The translations under genes and the position numbers were made by a program. Under the pieces are notes generated by a model. It was not told the origin of the DNA and ran no database searches. It saw nothing but the letters and a program-made list of their open reading frames with translations. Shown in pieces: positions 15,880-24,140 of a stretch of DNA of 49,105 nucleotides. The stretch comes from Desulforapulum sp034007745 (lineage in GTDB: Bacteria > Desulfobacterota > Desulfobacteria > Desulfobacterales > Desulfobacteraceae), in contig JAVEQI010000025.1 of assembly GCA_034007745.1 (NCBI GenBank), forward strand, positions 1-49,105. The letters run 5' to 3'. Positions within the stretch are counted from its first letter, which is position 1. Each line of letters begins with the position of its first letter.

Positions 15880-15974
15880 CAAAATTTAATCCTAATTCAA
15901 GCCTCTATGCTTATTGCGGCAGAAACCATTCCTCGCTCCGGCTATGCCTGTTTATATGGGGACTGCGCCCCGAG
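15880..15974. repeat. Degenerate copy of the ...CTCGCTCCGGC... intergenic element
   Basis: The spacer between acpP and rpiB contains TGCTTATTGCGGCAGAAACC and CCTCGCTCCGGCTATGCC, then GTTTATATGG. It resembles the 19190-19250 copy (CTCGCTCCGGCCGTGCCGGT). No gene is present in it. Confidence 0.45.
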
Positions 15975-16208
15975 TCAGGATTTTTTTTTGATGTACTCAA
16001 TGGCATCGCTGACGAAAATCATCTTTTCAGCATCATCATCATCAATATCAATGTCAAACGCCTCTTCCATGCTCATAATAAGCTCCACAAGGGCAAGGGA
16101 ATCGGCCCCGAGGTCGTCGATCAGGGAGGCTTCTGGAACTACATCCTCAAGATCCACACCCTGGAGCTTCTCTGCAATTATTTTTTTTACTTTTGCCTCA
16201 ACAGACAT
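15975..16208 (-). CDS. acpP: Acyl carrier protein
   Basis: A 77-residue acidic carrier protein. The phosphopantetheine serine lies in GADSLALVELIM (about residues 35-46), the canonical D-S-L context, and helix II/III acidity is normal. It carries growing acyl chains in fatty-acid synthesis. It follows rpmF directly; in many relatives plsX, fabH, fabD and fabG lie between the two and fabF follows acpP, but all are absent here. Confidence 0.96.
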   Translation of the reverse strand: MSVEAKVKKIIAEKLQGVDLEDVVPEASLIDDLGADSLALVELIMSMEEAFDIDIDDDDAEKMIFVSDAIEYIKKKS

Positions 16209-16253
16209 TATTAAAAAGCTGCCTCCTTAAAGGGGGTTGGTTGCAATTGCAGA

Positions 16254-16439
16254 CTACTCTTCATCCGATACTGCGCCTACATTTCTACCCCGGTAAACGC
16301 CGCAGGCAGGGCATGCCGCATGGGGAAGTTTTGCCTCTTGACAAGCCGGGCACACTGTATATGTGGGTGCTGCCACCTTCTGGTGAGTGCGTCTCTTTCT
16401 TCCACGACACTTAGAGCTTTTTTGTTTTGGAACTGCCAT
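16254..16439 (-). CDS. rpmF: 50S ribosomal protein L32
   Basis: A 61-residue basic ribosomal protein with the L32 pattern MAVPKQKSSKCRGRKRRTH and two zinc-ribbon cysteine pairs, CPAC at about 31-34 and CPAC at about 44-47. Length is typical. An AGGAGGAG ribosome-binding site lies just upstream. It heads the minus-strand array running toward nusB; its promoter should lie in the 253-bp AT-rich spacer shared with the divergent gltX. Confidence 0.96.
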   Translation of the reverse strand: MAVPKQKSSKCRGRKRRTHQKVAAPTYTVCPACQEAKLPHAACPACGVYRGRNVGAVSDEE

Positions 16440-16692
16440 TTCGTCTCCTCCTATCCTTCTAATTTATTTAATTAAATTTGAGTCTAAATAGAACCATATC
16501 TTATAAGTTTCCCTATACCAACAAACGTTAATAACTAAATTAACCGGCCGAGATTGTCAAGATAATAATCGTCACATCAATAAGACCTTGTCCAAATTTA
16601 TGCTCTGTGGTATCTCCACCAACCAGCACAGCAGTGCAAATCAAACATACTGTATGGTGTTAATAAACCGAGTTAATGAACGGAGTTAATCT

Positions 16693-18081
16693 ATGGATAC
16701 CATTATTACAAGGTTCCCGCCAAGCCCCACGGGATACCTTCATATCGGGGGGGCCAGGACCGCACTTTTCAACTGGCTCTGGGCTCGAAAAAACAAGGGC
16801 AGATTTGTCTTGAGAATCGAGGACACGGACACGGTGCGATCCACCAAAGAATCTGTGGACGCAATCTTTGATTCCCTGAACTGGCTTGGGATAGACTGGG
16901 ACGAGGGCCCCTTTTTCCAGACCGAGCGATATCCCCTCTACCGGGAATATATAAAACGACTCATTGATTCAGGTCATGCCTACTATTGCAGCTGCACACC
17001 GGAAGAGGTAGACGCAATGCGCCAGGAGGCAAGGGCGAACGGCCAACGCCCCATGTACAACCGACACTGCCGGGACCTTGATCTTGGACCAGGGGCTAAC
17101 CGGGTGGTCAGACTCAAGGTACCCAGCAGCGGCAGCACTGTGGTTGAAGATATGGTAAAGGGTCCCACCTCGTTCCAGAACAGCGAGATAGACGACTTTG
17201 TCATACAGCGAAGCGACAGCAGTCCCACCTACAACCTGGCCGTTGTGGTGGATGATCTCACCATGGGAATCAACACAATTCTCAGGGGTGACGACCACCT
17301 TGTCAACACGCCCAAGCAGATTCTCATCTACCGGGCCCTTGGGGCAGAACTGCCGCAGTTCGGCCATGTACCAATGGTGCTCGGACACGACAAATCAAGG
17401 CTGTCAAAGCGCCACGGAGCCATGAGTGTCAGCGAGTACAGGGAGATGGGCATCCTGCCCGACGCCATGATCAACTACCTTGTCAGGCTAGGTTGGTCCC
17501 ACGGGGACCAGGAGTTTTTCACAAGGGAAGAACTCATAGAGAAATTTTCCCTGGAACACCTGGGTCGTTCTGCGTCCATGTTTGACATGGACAAACTCAT
17601 GGCCCTCAACGCAAAGCACATCCAGGCAAAGACCAACGCTGAAATTGCAAAGGCACTTATCCCCTATGTTGCGACAAGGGGCATAACCATTGAAAACTCG
17701 CCAGCGCTTGAACTGGTTGTCGAAAGCCTGAAACCCCGGAGCAAAACCCTGGTGGAGATGGCCGAGGCGTCTCTGTTCTACTTTGTCGACACCCTGGCCT
17801 TTGACGACAAGGCGGTAAAAAAGTTCCTCAAACCCGAAATCATGGAGCCCCTTACCGAATGTGCAGATGCCATTGAGGCCCTCGAAGAGTTCACCGAACC
17901 AGCCCTTGAGGGGGTATTCCAACAGGTGATGGAAAAACACGACCTCAAGTTCGGCAAGATCGCCCAGCCCCTGAGGGTGGCCCTCACAGGAAAAACCGTA
18001 AGTCCCGGCATCTTTGAGATGATTCTTGCCCTTGGCCGGGAAAAAACAGTGAGCCGCATCCGGGCCGTGATCGAAGGATGA
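16693..18081 (+). CDS. gltX: Glutamyl-tRNA synthetase
   Basis: A 462-residue class I aminoacyl-tRNA synthetase charging tRNA-Glu (and possibly tRNA-Gln, since gatB is present in the window). The HIGH-type motif is PPSPTGYLHIGGARTALFNW (residues 8-27) and the KMSKS-type motif is DKSRLSKRHGAMSV (about 234-247). The C-terminal helical anticodon-binding domain is complete. It is transcribed alone, divergent from rpmF, and ends at a heptad-repeat hairpin. Confidence 0.97.
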   Translation: MDTIITRFPPSPTGYLHIGGARTALFNWLWARKNKGRFVLRIEDTDTVRSTKESVDAIFDSLNWLGIDWDEGPFFQTERYPLYREYIKRLIDSGHAYYCSCTPEEVDAMRQEARANGQRPMYNRHCRDLDLGPGANRVVRLKVPSSGSTVVEDMVKGPTSFQNSEIDDFVIQRSDSSPTYNLAVVVDDLTMGINTILRGDDHLVNTPKQILIYRALGAELPQFGHVPMVLGHDKSRLSKRHGAMSVSEYREMGILPDAMINYLVRLGWSHGDQEFFTREELIEKFSLEHLGRSASMFDMDKLMALNAKHIQAKTNAEIAKALIPYVATRGITIENSPALELVVESLKPRSKTLVEMAEASLFYFVDTLAFDDKAVKKFLKPEIMEPLTECADAIEALEEFTEPALEGVFQQVMEKHDLKFGKIAQPLRVALTGKTVSPGIFEMILALGREKTVSRIRAVIEG

Positions 18082-18082
18082 G

Positions 18083-18135
18083 CTATTAGCAGTTAGCAGT
18101 TAGCAGTTAGCTTTTAGCTAACTGCTAACTGCTGC
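18083..18135. repeat. Perfect hairpin of heptanucleotide repeats between convergent genes
   Basis: AGCAGTTAGCAGTTAGC followed by TTTTAGCTAACTGCTAACTG forms an 18-bp palindrome built from GCAGTTA/CTAACTG units. It lies exactly between the stops of gltX and the Memo-family gene and could terminate transcription from both sides. Confidence 0.8.
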
Positions 18136-18148
18136 CGAATGGAACCAT

Positions 18149-19027
18149 TTACGCTGATGTTTTTTCAAAAAGGATACCCGAGTAGCCGACAAAACTCTCG
18201 CCGGGGCTTCGTTCATGACTTGTGGCATAGTCAAGCACAACGCCCCGCAAAGCCCCCATGGAACGGGCCGCGGCAACGGCTGCGGCAACGGCACCGGAAC
18301 AGCAGAGGTTATGATTTTTAAGCCCCTGGTCAAGGATGGCGTCGACATCCATTTCAACCATTGCCCTGACGGCCCTGGGATCATTGATGGTGGTCACCCA
18401 GTCAAGGCCCGCCATACCCTCGCCTGCCGGGGAAAAGCCATAATTTGGTCCATAGTGAGTCATGTCGGTCGACCCTAGCACCCGGACGGTAAGTCCTGAT
18501 TTTACGGCTGCTTCAACGGCCAGAGTTCCGATCTTCTGGGCAAGGGGCGAAGGCGGAACCCCCACGGGAACGATGACTGCCTCTGGAAAAAAATACCGCA
18601 CAAAGGGGAGCTGGAGTTCAATGGTGTTCTCGCCAGGAAAGGTGTCCGGTCCCAGAAGGATTCCATCCACACTTTCGGCAAGGGCAGCGGCAACCCCCCT
18701 GTGAACCTCAAGATCACCAAACGGTGTTTCCCACGCTCCGCTGCCCATGATCAAAGGTGGATCGCTGGGAAGCATATGATGCCCAAAGATCAGCACCAGA
18801 TCCACGGGGTCAGGAGCTTCATCTGTGCCATTGCCCACGAGGGAACCAATCACCCGACAGGCAATGGAACCTGAAAAAAACCACCCGGCATGGGGAACGA
18901 TTCCTCCCACATAACTACCCCTGGACGGCCCGTTTCTGTCCTTTAAAAACCTTAGGATTTGTCGTTCACACTCCCGGCCATCGTCAGGATACCAGGAGCC
19001 TTTAAACGCTGCTTTTTTCCTTTCCAT
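18149..19027 (-). CDS. AmmeMemoRadiSam system protein B (MEMO1 family)
   Basis: A 292-residue Memo-family protein, structurally related to extradiol dioxygenases and found in bacteria and archaea next to AMMECR1 and radical-SAM genes. Conserved points are AAFKGSWYPDDG (N-terminus), GGIVPHAGWFFSG (metal-ligand histidine, about residue 47), FGHHM, the GENTIELQLPF loop, LGSTDMTHYG (about 192) and VGYSGI at the end. Its partner AMMECR1 and radical-SAM genes are not in the window. Its role remains poorly defined; metal redox chemistry is suggested by the family. It lies downstream of hypB across a long repeat spacer. Confidence 0.9.
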   Translation of the reverse strand: MERKKAAFKGSWYPDDGRECERQILRFLKDRNGPSRGSYVGGIVPHAGWFFSGSIACRVIGSLVGNGTDEAPDPVDLVLIFGHHMLPSDPPLIMGSGAWETPFGDLEVHRGVAAALAESVDGILLGPDTFPGENTIELQLPFVRYFFPEAVIVPVGVPPSPLAQKIGTLAVEAAVKSGLTVRVLGSTDMTHYGPNYGFSPAGEGMAGLDWVTTINDPRAVRAMVEMDVDAILDQGLKNHNLCCSGAVAAAVAAARSMGALRGVVLDYATSHERSPGESFVGYSGILFEKTSA

Positions 19028-19320
19028 AGACCCCTCCTCTATAAGAAACAGCTTTTAGCTCTTAGCTTTTAGCTCTTAGCTAACAGCTAAAAGCTAACCG
19101 CTAACAGCTATCGTGTTTCATTCTTCGTTGTGTCCGTGAGGACATGTAAGTTTTTTTATAAGAAACTCCCGCCGAAGCGTTGTTATTGGCGGTGTTTCAA
19201 TATTCGTTGTGGTCGGATGCCTCTCTCGCTCCGGCCGTGCCGGTTTATAAGAAACAGCTTTTAGCTGTTAACTTTTAGCTTTTAGCTTTTAGCTTTTAGC
19301 TAACGGCTAAAAGCTAAAAG
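19028..19320. repeat. Tandem copies of REP-like elements and heptad repeats
   Basis: This 293-bp spacer has no gene. In order it holds: TATAAGAAACAGC, a palindromic heptad array (TTAGCTC/TTAGCTT then CTAACAG/CTAAAAG), GTGTTTCATTCTTCGTTGTG with TCCGTGAGGACATG, TTTATAAGAAAC, a second module (GGTGTTTCAATATTCGTTGT, GGTCGGATGCC, CTCGCTCCGG), another TTTATAAGAAAC, and a second heptad palindrome (19253-19320). It is the fullest version of the dispersed element seen at 9719, 11115, 15880 and 27695. Confidence 0.75.
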
Positions 19321-19983
19321 CTATTTCTTTGAGGCTACCTTTGAGGTGAGCCACTCGATCCAGGGCTCAAACCCCTCTTCTGTTTTGGCAGAAAGTTCAA
19401 ACACGGGCATTCCCGGATGGATCTCGTTCATATTGTCCACAGCTTCTTTTGCATTGAAGTCAAGGTAGGGAAGAAGATCTATCTTGTTCAGGATGGCCGA
19501 GTCTGCGAGGCGGAACATGAGGGGGTATTTCAGCGGTTTGTCTTCCCCTTCGGTGACGCTCAGTACAACGGTTCTTGCATCTTCTCCAATGTCAAATTCG
19601 GCTGGACACACAAGGTTTCCTATGTTTTCTACGATCAGCAAATCCAGACGGTCAAGATCCATATCCCGTGCCGTTTTTTCAATGAGGTGGGCCGCAAGGT
19701 GGCAGTCTCCTCCAAACTGGTCCGTATTGATCTGAACGGCCACGGCCCCGGTTTTTTTGAGCCTGTCAGCATCGTTGGTCGTGCAGATATCCCCCACGAT
19801 AACCCCGGTTCTGATCCCGGGCATAATCCTCAACAACGTCTTGCACAAAGTTTCTGTTTTACCCGATCCAGGAGAACTCATCATGTTGAGAACAAACACT
19901 TTTTTTTCTGCAAAGAACCGCCTGTTCTTTTCGGCCATGGTCTCGTTGGCCTCAAGAACTCTCTTTTGAAGTTTTATTTCCAT
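19321..19983 (-). CDS. hypB: Hydrogenase nickel incorporation GTPase HypB
   Basis: A 220-residue SIMIBI-class GTPase that delivers nickel to [NiFe]-hydrogenase (and sometimes urease) together with HypA. The P-loop is SSPGSGKTE (about 37-45). GDICTTNDADRL, GGDCHLAAHLIEK and VENIGNLVCPAEFDIGE give the switch and metal-site residues, including the Cys-His pair and a later cysteine. The N-terminal CxxC/His-rich nickel store of some HypB proteins is absent. HypCDEF and hydrogenase structural genes are not nearby, so the target enzyme is elsewhere. Confidence 0.95.
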   Translation of the reverse strand: MEIKLQKRVLEANETMAEKNRRFFAEKKVFVLNMMSSPGSGKTETLCKTLLRIMPGIRTGVIVGDICTTNDADRLKKTGAVAVQINTDQFGGDCHLAAHLIEKTARDMDLDRLDLLIVENIGNLVCPAEFDIGEDARTVVLSVTEGEDKPLKYPLMFRLADSAILNKIDLLPYLDFNAKEAVDNMNEIHPGMPVFELSAKTEEGFEPWIEWLTSKVASKK

Positions 19984-20010
19984 TTTTTTATTTTCCTATA
20001 TTCAGATTAT

Positions 20011-20041
20011 ACTACCTACTATCTACTACCTACTACATACT
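20011..20041. repeat. CTACCTA-type heptanucleotide repeat
   Basis: ACTACCTACTATCTACTACC followed by TACTACATACT is a degenerate 7-bp repeat in the hypA-hypB spacer. The same unit occurs at 11278-11294 and, in complementary form, at 3402-3420. Confidence 0.65.
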
Positions 20042-20045
20042 GTTC

Positions 20046-20393
20046 CTAATCGGCAAGCACCAGGGAAGAAATCTCAAGCTCCCGTCCAGAGAGAAGCTCC
20101 ACATCACCCTGGCCGCAGGCAGGGCACTTGAAGGCCGGTCCTTCCACCACCCATTCGTGATTGCAGGCCTTGCACTTTGCCTTGACATCAATGATTTCTA
20201 TCTCGAGCTTCACCCCCTCAAGCGGGGTATCCTTTGTTATCACCTCCATGCAGAACCTGAGGCTGTGCTCGACAACCGAGGCAAGCTTGCCGATCTTGAG
20301 GTTAAGCTTTTCGATCCTTGGATTTTCGATCCCGGGCGGTATGGCATCCAGGGCAATATCAACCATCTGCTGGGCAATTCCCATCTCGTGCAT
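20046..20393 (-). CDS. hypA: Hydrogenase maturation nickel metallochaperone HypA
   Basis: A 115-residue nickel chaperone. The N-terminal M-H-E nickel site begins the protein (MHEMGIAQQM), and the zinc domain has CKAC (about 73-76) and CPAC (about 90-93). I chose the ATG preceded by AAGGAG because HypA proteins must begin MHE; an upstream extension is spurious. It starts one base after the aminotransferase stop and is followed by hypB, giving a compact nickel-insertion pair. Confidence 0.94.
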   Translation of the reverse strand: MHEMGIAQQMVDIALDAIPPGIENPRIEKLNLKIGKLASVVEHSLRFCMEVITKDTPLEGVKLEIEIIDVKAKCKACNHEWVVEGPAFKCPACGQGDVELLSGRELEISSLVLAD

Positions 20394-20394
20394 C

Positions 20395-21582
20395 TTATTT
20401 CTCCTTAACCCTTGCCATGGCCCGTTTGAAAGCATCCCTGGACAGCTCAATGGTTTGATCGTCCACACAAAAGGCAAGACGAAAATATCCTGGTCCGCTA
20501 AAGCCCGTTCCAGGCACGGCAAGAATCAGCTCATCCTGGAGAATGGAGACAAACTTCACATCATCCTCCAGGGGAGATTTAGGAAAAAGATAAAAGGCGC
20601 CCGAGGGGATCACAAAGGTAAGCCCCGCATCCTTCAAGATGTCACAGAGAAGATCCCTCTTTCTCTTATATGCTTCTATATCAACGCTTGCCCCCTGAAT
20701 CAGGGGAAGGATGCGCTGCATCATGGCCGGAGCGTTTACAAAACCCAGAATCCTGTTAGTCAGGGCCAGGGCCGGCAAAAGCTTATCCCTGAAAGGAGAG
20801 GCGGGATTGACCACAATATAGCCGATCCTTTCGCCGGACAAGGAAAGATCCTTTGAATGGGAGGTGATCACAACACTGTTCTCATAGGAGGGGAATACCG
20901 GCGGAACTGGGGTACCGTCAAACACGATCTTTCGATAGGGCTCGTCGGACACAAGGTAGATAACCGTGCCGAACTTTTCTCCGGATTTGCGCAAAAGCCG
21001 ACCAAGGGCGTCCAGACTCTCCTTTGAATAGATCTGGCCTGTGGGGTTGTTGGGCGAGTTTATCATCATCACCTTGGTTTTCGGTGTGATGGCCCTTTCG
21101 ATGGCGGCAAGATTCAGGGTAAAGTCCGGGTTGGCCTCAACAGTCTTGAGCACCCCCCCGTGGTTTTCGGCATAGGAGGTGTACTCCACAAAAAAGGGCC
21201 TTGTGACCAGCACCTCTTCTCCCGGGTTGAGAAGGGCCTTCAGCACAACGTTGAGCCCGCCTGCCGCTCCGCAGGTGATGACAATATCATCGGCTGCCAG
21301 AACCGCTCCCTGCTCATCGCCGATATTTTCGGCAATGCTCTTTCTCACGTGGGGGTAACCTGTGTTGGGCATGTAACCATGAACGTTTTCCCCCCTTTCA
21401 CAGGCGACCCTTTCAAGGGCCTCCTGAAATGCTTGTGGAGGTTCAAGGTTGGGATTGCCGATGCTGAAATCAAACACATTTTCAGCTCCGTGTTCCGCCT
21501 TGAGCTTTGTCCCCTGTTCAAACATCTTTCTGATCCAGGAGGATTTGGAAAGGGTCTCTTCGATCTTCGCTGCTATGGTCAT
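20395..21582 (-). CDS. PLP-dependent aminotransferase, class I/II fold
   Basis: A 395-residue fold-type I aminotransferase similar to aspartate aminotransferases. Landmarks are FDFSIGNPNLEPP (about 38), MINSPNNPTGQIYSKE (about 173), the YLVSDEPYRKIVFDG loop and the PLP lysine in TSHSKDLSLSGERIGY (about 233-248). The substrate cannot be assigned; it may act on aspartate or another dicarboxylic or hydrophobic amino acid. It lies four bases after tgt and one base before hypA, in the same messenger as tRNA-modification genes. Confidence 0.9.
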   Translation of the reverse strand: MTIAAKIEETLSKSSWIRKMFEQGTKLKAEHGAENVFDFSIGNPNLEPPQAFQEALERVACERGENVHGYMPNTGYPHVRKSIAENIGDEQGAVLAADDIVITCGAAGGLNVVLKALLNPGEEVLVTRPFFVEYTSYAENHGGVLKTVEANPDFTLNLAAIERAITPKTKVMMINSPNNPTGQIYSKESLDALGRLLRKSGEKFGTVIYLVSDEPYRKIVFDGTPVPPVFPSYENSVVITSHSKDLSLSGERIGYIVVNPASPFRDKLLPALALTNRILGFVNAPAMMQRILPLIQGASVDIEAYKRKRDLLCDILKDAGLTFVIPSGAFYLFPKSPLEDDVKFVSILQDELILAVPGTGFSGPGYFRLAFCVDDQTIELSRDAFKRAMARVKEK

Positions 21583-21585
21583 GGA

Positions 21586-22698
21586 TTACTGCTCCCTTGT
21601 TCGATAAAATTCATGTTTAAAGGCCAGGAAACGGCCCTGATTGATGGCATTGCGCATTCTGTGCATCAGGTCAAGGTAATAATGAAGATTGTGAATGGTG
21701 TTGAGGCGATAGGCCAGAAGCTCACGGGACTTATAAAGGTGGCGCAGGTAGGCCCGGCTGTAATTCCGGCAGGTATAGCAGGAACATTCGGAATCAACCG
21801 GTTCCTTGTCAAACCTGAAACGCGCGTTGGAGATATTCATGGTTCCAAACGAGGTAAAGAGCTGGCCGTTTCTGGCGTTCCTGGACGGCATCACACAGTC
21901 GAACATGTCAACCCCCATGCCGGCAAGTTCCACAAGGTTCTCAGGTGTTCCCACTCCCATCACATATTTGGGCTTGTGGGCTGGAAGCAGGGGTACCGTA
22001 TGATCGGCCATCTCGTACATAAGTTCCGTGGGCTCACCAACGCTCAATCCCCCAATGGAATAACCGGGAAAATCAAGGTCGACAAGCTGGGTTGCCGACA
22101 TGGACCTAAGATCTGAATACATGCCGCCCTGGACAATGCCGAACAGGTTGTTCACCTGGCCGTTTTCGATCCAGCGATCCCTGCCCCGCCGGGCCCACAG
22201 GGTGGTCTTTTCCAGAGCAATCATGGCCTCTTTTTTCGTTGCTGGATACCCCATGCACCAGTCAAGGGACATCATAATGTCAGATCCAAGAACGGTCTGG
22301 ATCTCAACGGCCTGTTCTGGTGTAAAAAGGTGGGGGGAACCGTCAATGTGGGACTGGAACGACACCCCCTCGTCCTTGAATTTTGCAAACTTCGCAAGGG
22401 AAAAAAACTGAAATCCGCCGCTGTCGGTAAGGATGGGCCTGTCCCAGTTCATGAAACTGTGGAGACCGCCCATATGGGCCATGACTTCACACCCTGGTCT
22501 TAAATAGAGATGATAGGTGTTACCGAGAATTATCTGGGCCTGGCAGGACTTCAGTTCCTCAACAGACACCGACTTCACCGAGCCGAGGGTTCCAACAGGC
22601 ATGAAGATAGGGGTTTCGATCACCCCGTGGGCCGTTGTAATCCTTCCTGTCCTTGCCCGGGTTTCCATGGACTGATTTAAAATATCAAAGGTGAGCAT
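21586..22698 (-). CDS. tgt: tRNA-guanine transglycosylase
   Basis: A 370-residue TIM-barrel enzyme exchanging guanine-34 of tRNA-Asp/Asn/His/Tyr for preQ1. Motifs are LTDSGGFQFFSLAK (substrate aspartate, about 90), GGLSVGEP (about 227) and the zinc site CSCYTCRNYSRAYLRHL (about 300-316). Length is typical. It sits nine bases after queA, which performs the next step, so the queuosine pair is co-transcribed. Confidence 0.97.
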   Translation of the reverse strand: MLTFDILNQSMETRARTGRITTAHGVIETPIFMPVGTLGSVKSVSVEELKSCQAQIILGNTYHLYLRPGCEVMAHMGGLHSFMNWDRPILTDSGGFQFFSLAKFAKFKDEGVSFQSHIDGSPHLFTPEQAVEIQTVLGSDIMMSLDWCMGYPATKKEAMIALEKTTLWARRGRDRWIENGQVNNLFGIVQGGMYSDLRSMSATQLVDLDFPGYSIGGLSVGEPTELMYEMADHTVPLLPAHKPKYVMGVGTPENLVELAGMGVDMFDCVMPSRNARNGQLFTSFGTMNISNARFRFDKEPVDSECSCYTCRNYSRAYLRHLYKSRELLAYRLNTIHNLHYYLDLMHRMRNAINQGRFLAFKHEFYRTREQ

Positions 22699-22707
22699 GG
22701 TTTCCTT

Positions 22708-23766
22708 TTAATCTATGAGCATGGCATCGCCATAGCTGAAGAATCGGTAATTTGATTGAATGGCCTCCTGATAGGCCCTGAAAACCTCATTTTTTCCGGC
22801 AAATGCCGAAACCAGCATTAGCAGTGTCGATTCGGGCAGATGAAAGTTGGTAATCATGGCATCAACAATCTTGAACCTGTAGCCGGAATAGATAAAGAGG
22901 TCACACACGCCGCTGCCGGCCCTTATTTTCCCATTTTCATCCGCACCATACTCAAGGGTTCTGACACTTGTGGTTCCCACGGCCACCACCCTTCGGCCCT
23001 GCTCTTTTGCAAGGTTGACGGCAGCGGCTGTTTCCCGGGAGATATCAAACATCTCCCTGTGTATCTGATGATCCCTTATGTCGTCCACCCTGACCGGAAC
23101 AAAGGTGCCATAACCCACATGCAGGGTGATCGCACAGAACTCTACGCCCCTTGCCCCGAGCTTGTCCATGAGGGTATCTGTAAAATGAAGCCCTGCGGTG
23201 GGAGCCGCAACAGCTCCATCCCTTGCCGCATAAACGGTCTGATACCCTGTCTCGTCCTCCGGTTCAACCCCGTTAATGCGCTGGATATAGGGAGGAAGGG
23301 GCAGCTGACCGTGGCGCCTGATCGCCTGAACAAGATCCCCGTCACAGGAAAACTTAAGTTCAAAAAGGGGACCCTTCCTTGCCGCAACCCTTGCAGCGAT
23401 CCCATGGCCAAGCTCGAGCAAGGCTCCAGGTTTGGGGCTTTTCGAGGCCTTTACAAGGCAGTCGCACTGGAAGTAACCTTTATTTTCAAGGCATAGCAGG
23501 CCGGCCGCATAGTCGACGATCATAACCTCCACAGCCCCGCCAGTGGCTTTTTTCCCCATGAGCCTTGCAGGCACCACCCGGGTGTTGTTCACCACCAGAA
23601 GATCACCTGGAATCAACAGATCCACAAGGTCCTTAAATCCGTGGTGGGCAAAAAAACCACTGTTTCGATCAAGGCGCAGGAGCCTTGAACCGTCACGTCC
23701 GGGGCAGGGAGTCTGGGCAATTTTATCCCGGGGAAGGTCATAGAAGTAGTCGGACAGACGATACAT
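22708..23766 (-). CDS. queA: S-adenosylmethionine:tRNA ribosyltransferase-isomerase
   Basis: A 352-residue enzyme that transfers and isomerises the ribosyl group of SAM onto preQ1-tRNA to give epoxyqueuosine. Recognisable segments are YDLPRDKIAQTPC (N-terminus), NNTRVVPARLMGKK (about 60), PTAGLHFT (about 189), HVGYGTFVPVR (about 216) and NFHLPESTLLMLVSAF near the C-terminus. Its ATG shares a base with the stop of the upstream DUF2065 gene. Confidence 0.97.
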   Translation of the reverse strand: MYRLSDYFYDLPRDKIAQTPCPGRDGSRLLRLDRNSGFFAHHGFKDLVDLLIPGDLLVVNNTRVVPARLMGKKATGGAVEVMIVDYAAGLLCLENKGYFQCDCLVKASKSPKPGALLELGHGIAARVAARKGPLFELKFSCDGDLVQAIRRHGQLPLPPYIQRINGVEPEDETGYQTVYAARDGAVAAPTAGLHFTDTLMDKLGARGVEFCAITLHVGYGTFVPVRVDDIRDHQIHREMFDISRETAAAVNLAKEQGRRVVAVGTTSVRTLEYGADENGKIRAGSGVCDLFIYSGYRFKIVDAMITNFHLPESTLLMLVSAFAGKNEVFRAYQEAIQSNYRFFSYGDAMLID

Positions 23767-23957
23767 CAGACAAAGCTCCTTCCAAGATAAACAATCACAA
23801 GTCCCATCATCATGAGCATCAACCCGAACCTTCTCAACACCGCCTCAGGCTGCTCCAGGACCACCAGGATCATCTCCTTCATCCCCCCGGGAAAGGCAAA
23901 ATAAGGTATGCCCTCCACAATCATAACCATACCGATCACACACAAAAAGAAACTCAT
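23766..23957 (-). CDS. DUF2065 small membrane protein
   Basis: A 63-residue protein with two predicted membrane segments: residues 2-24 (FFLCVIGMVMIVEGIPYFAF) and about 42-60 (RFGLMLMMMGLVIVYL). This two-helix pattern matches the DUF2065/YjeT group of unknown function. It overlaps the queA start by one base, so it heads the queA-tgt-aminotransferase-hypAB array. Confidence 0.85.
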   Translation of the reverse strand: MSFFLCVIGMVMIVEGIPYFAFPGGMKEMILVVLEQPEAVLRRFGLMLMMMGLVIVYLGRSFV

Positions 23958-24140
23958 CCTCTACCTTCCTCTTATTATCTGCTACCCAATACTTTTAAAC
24001 AAACCTGTAATATAGCACAAAGAATAGTATTGATAAAACAAATCATTGACGTTATAATTCGACAGTCAAGTTTTTCATAAAAACCTGACCCTATAATTAT
24101 TAACCCTACTTGCACAACCAGACACAGGAATACCATTTTT

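Noticed and set aside
19040..19320. CRISPR array
   Set aside because: The units are 7 bp, degenerate and without spacers; there are no 25-40 bp repeats and no cas genes.
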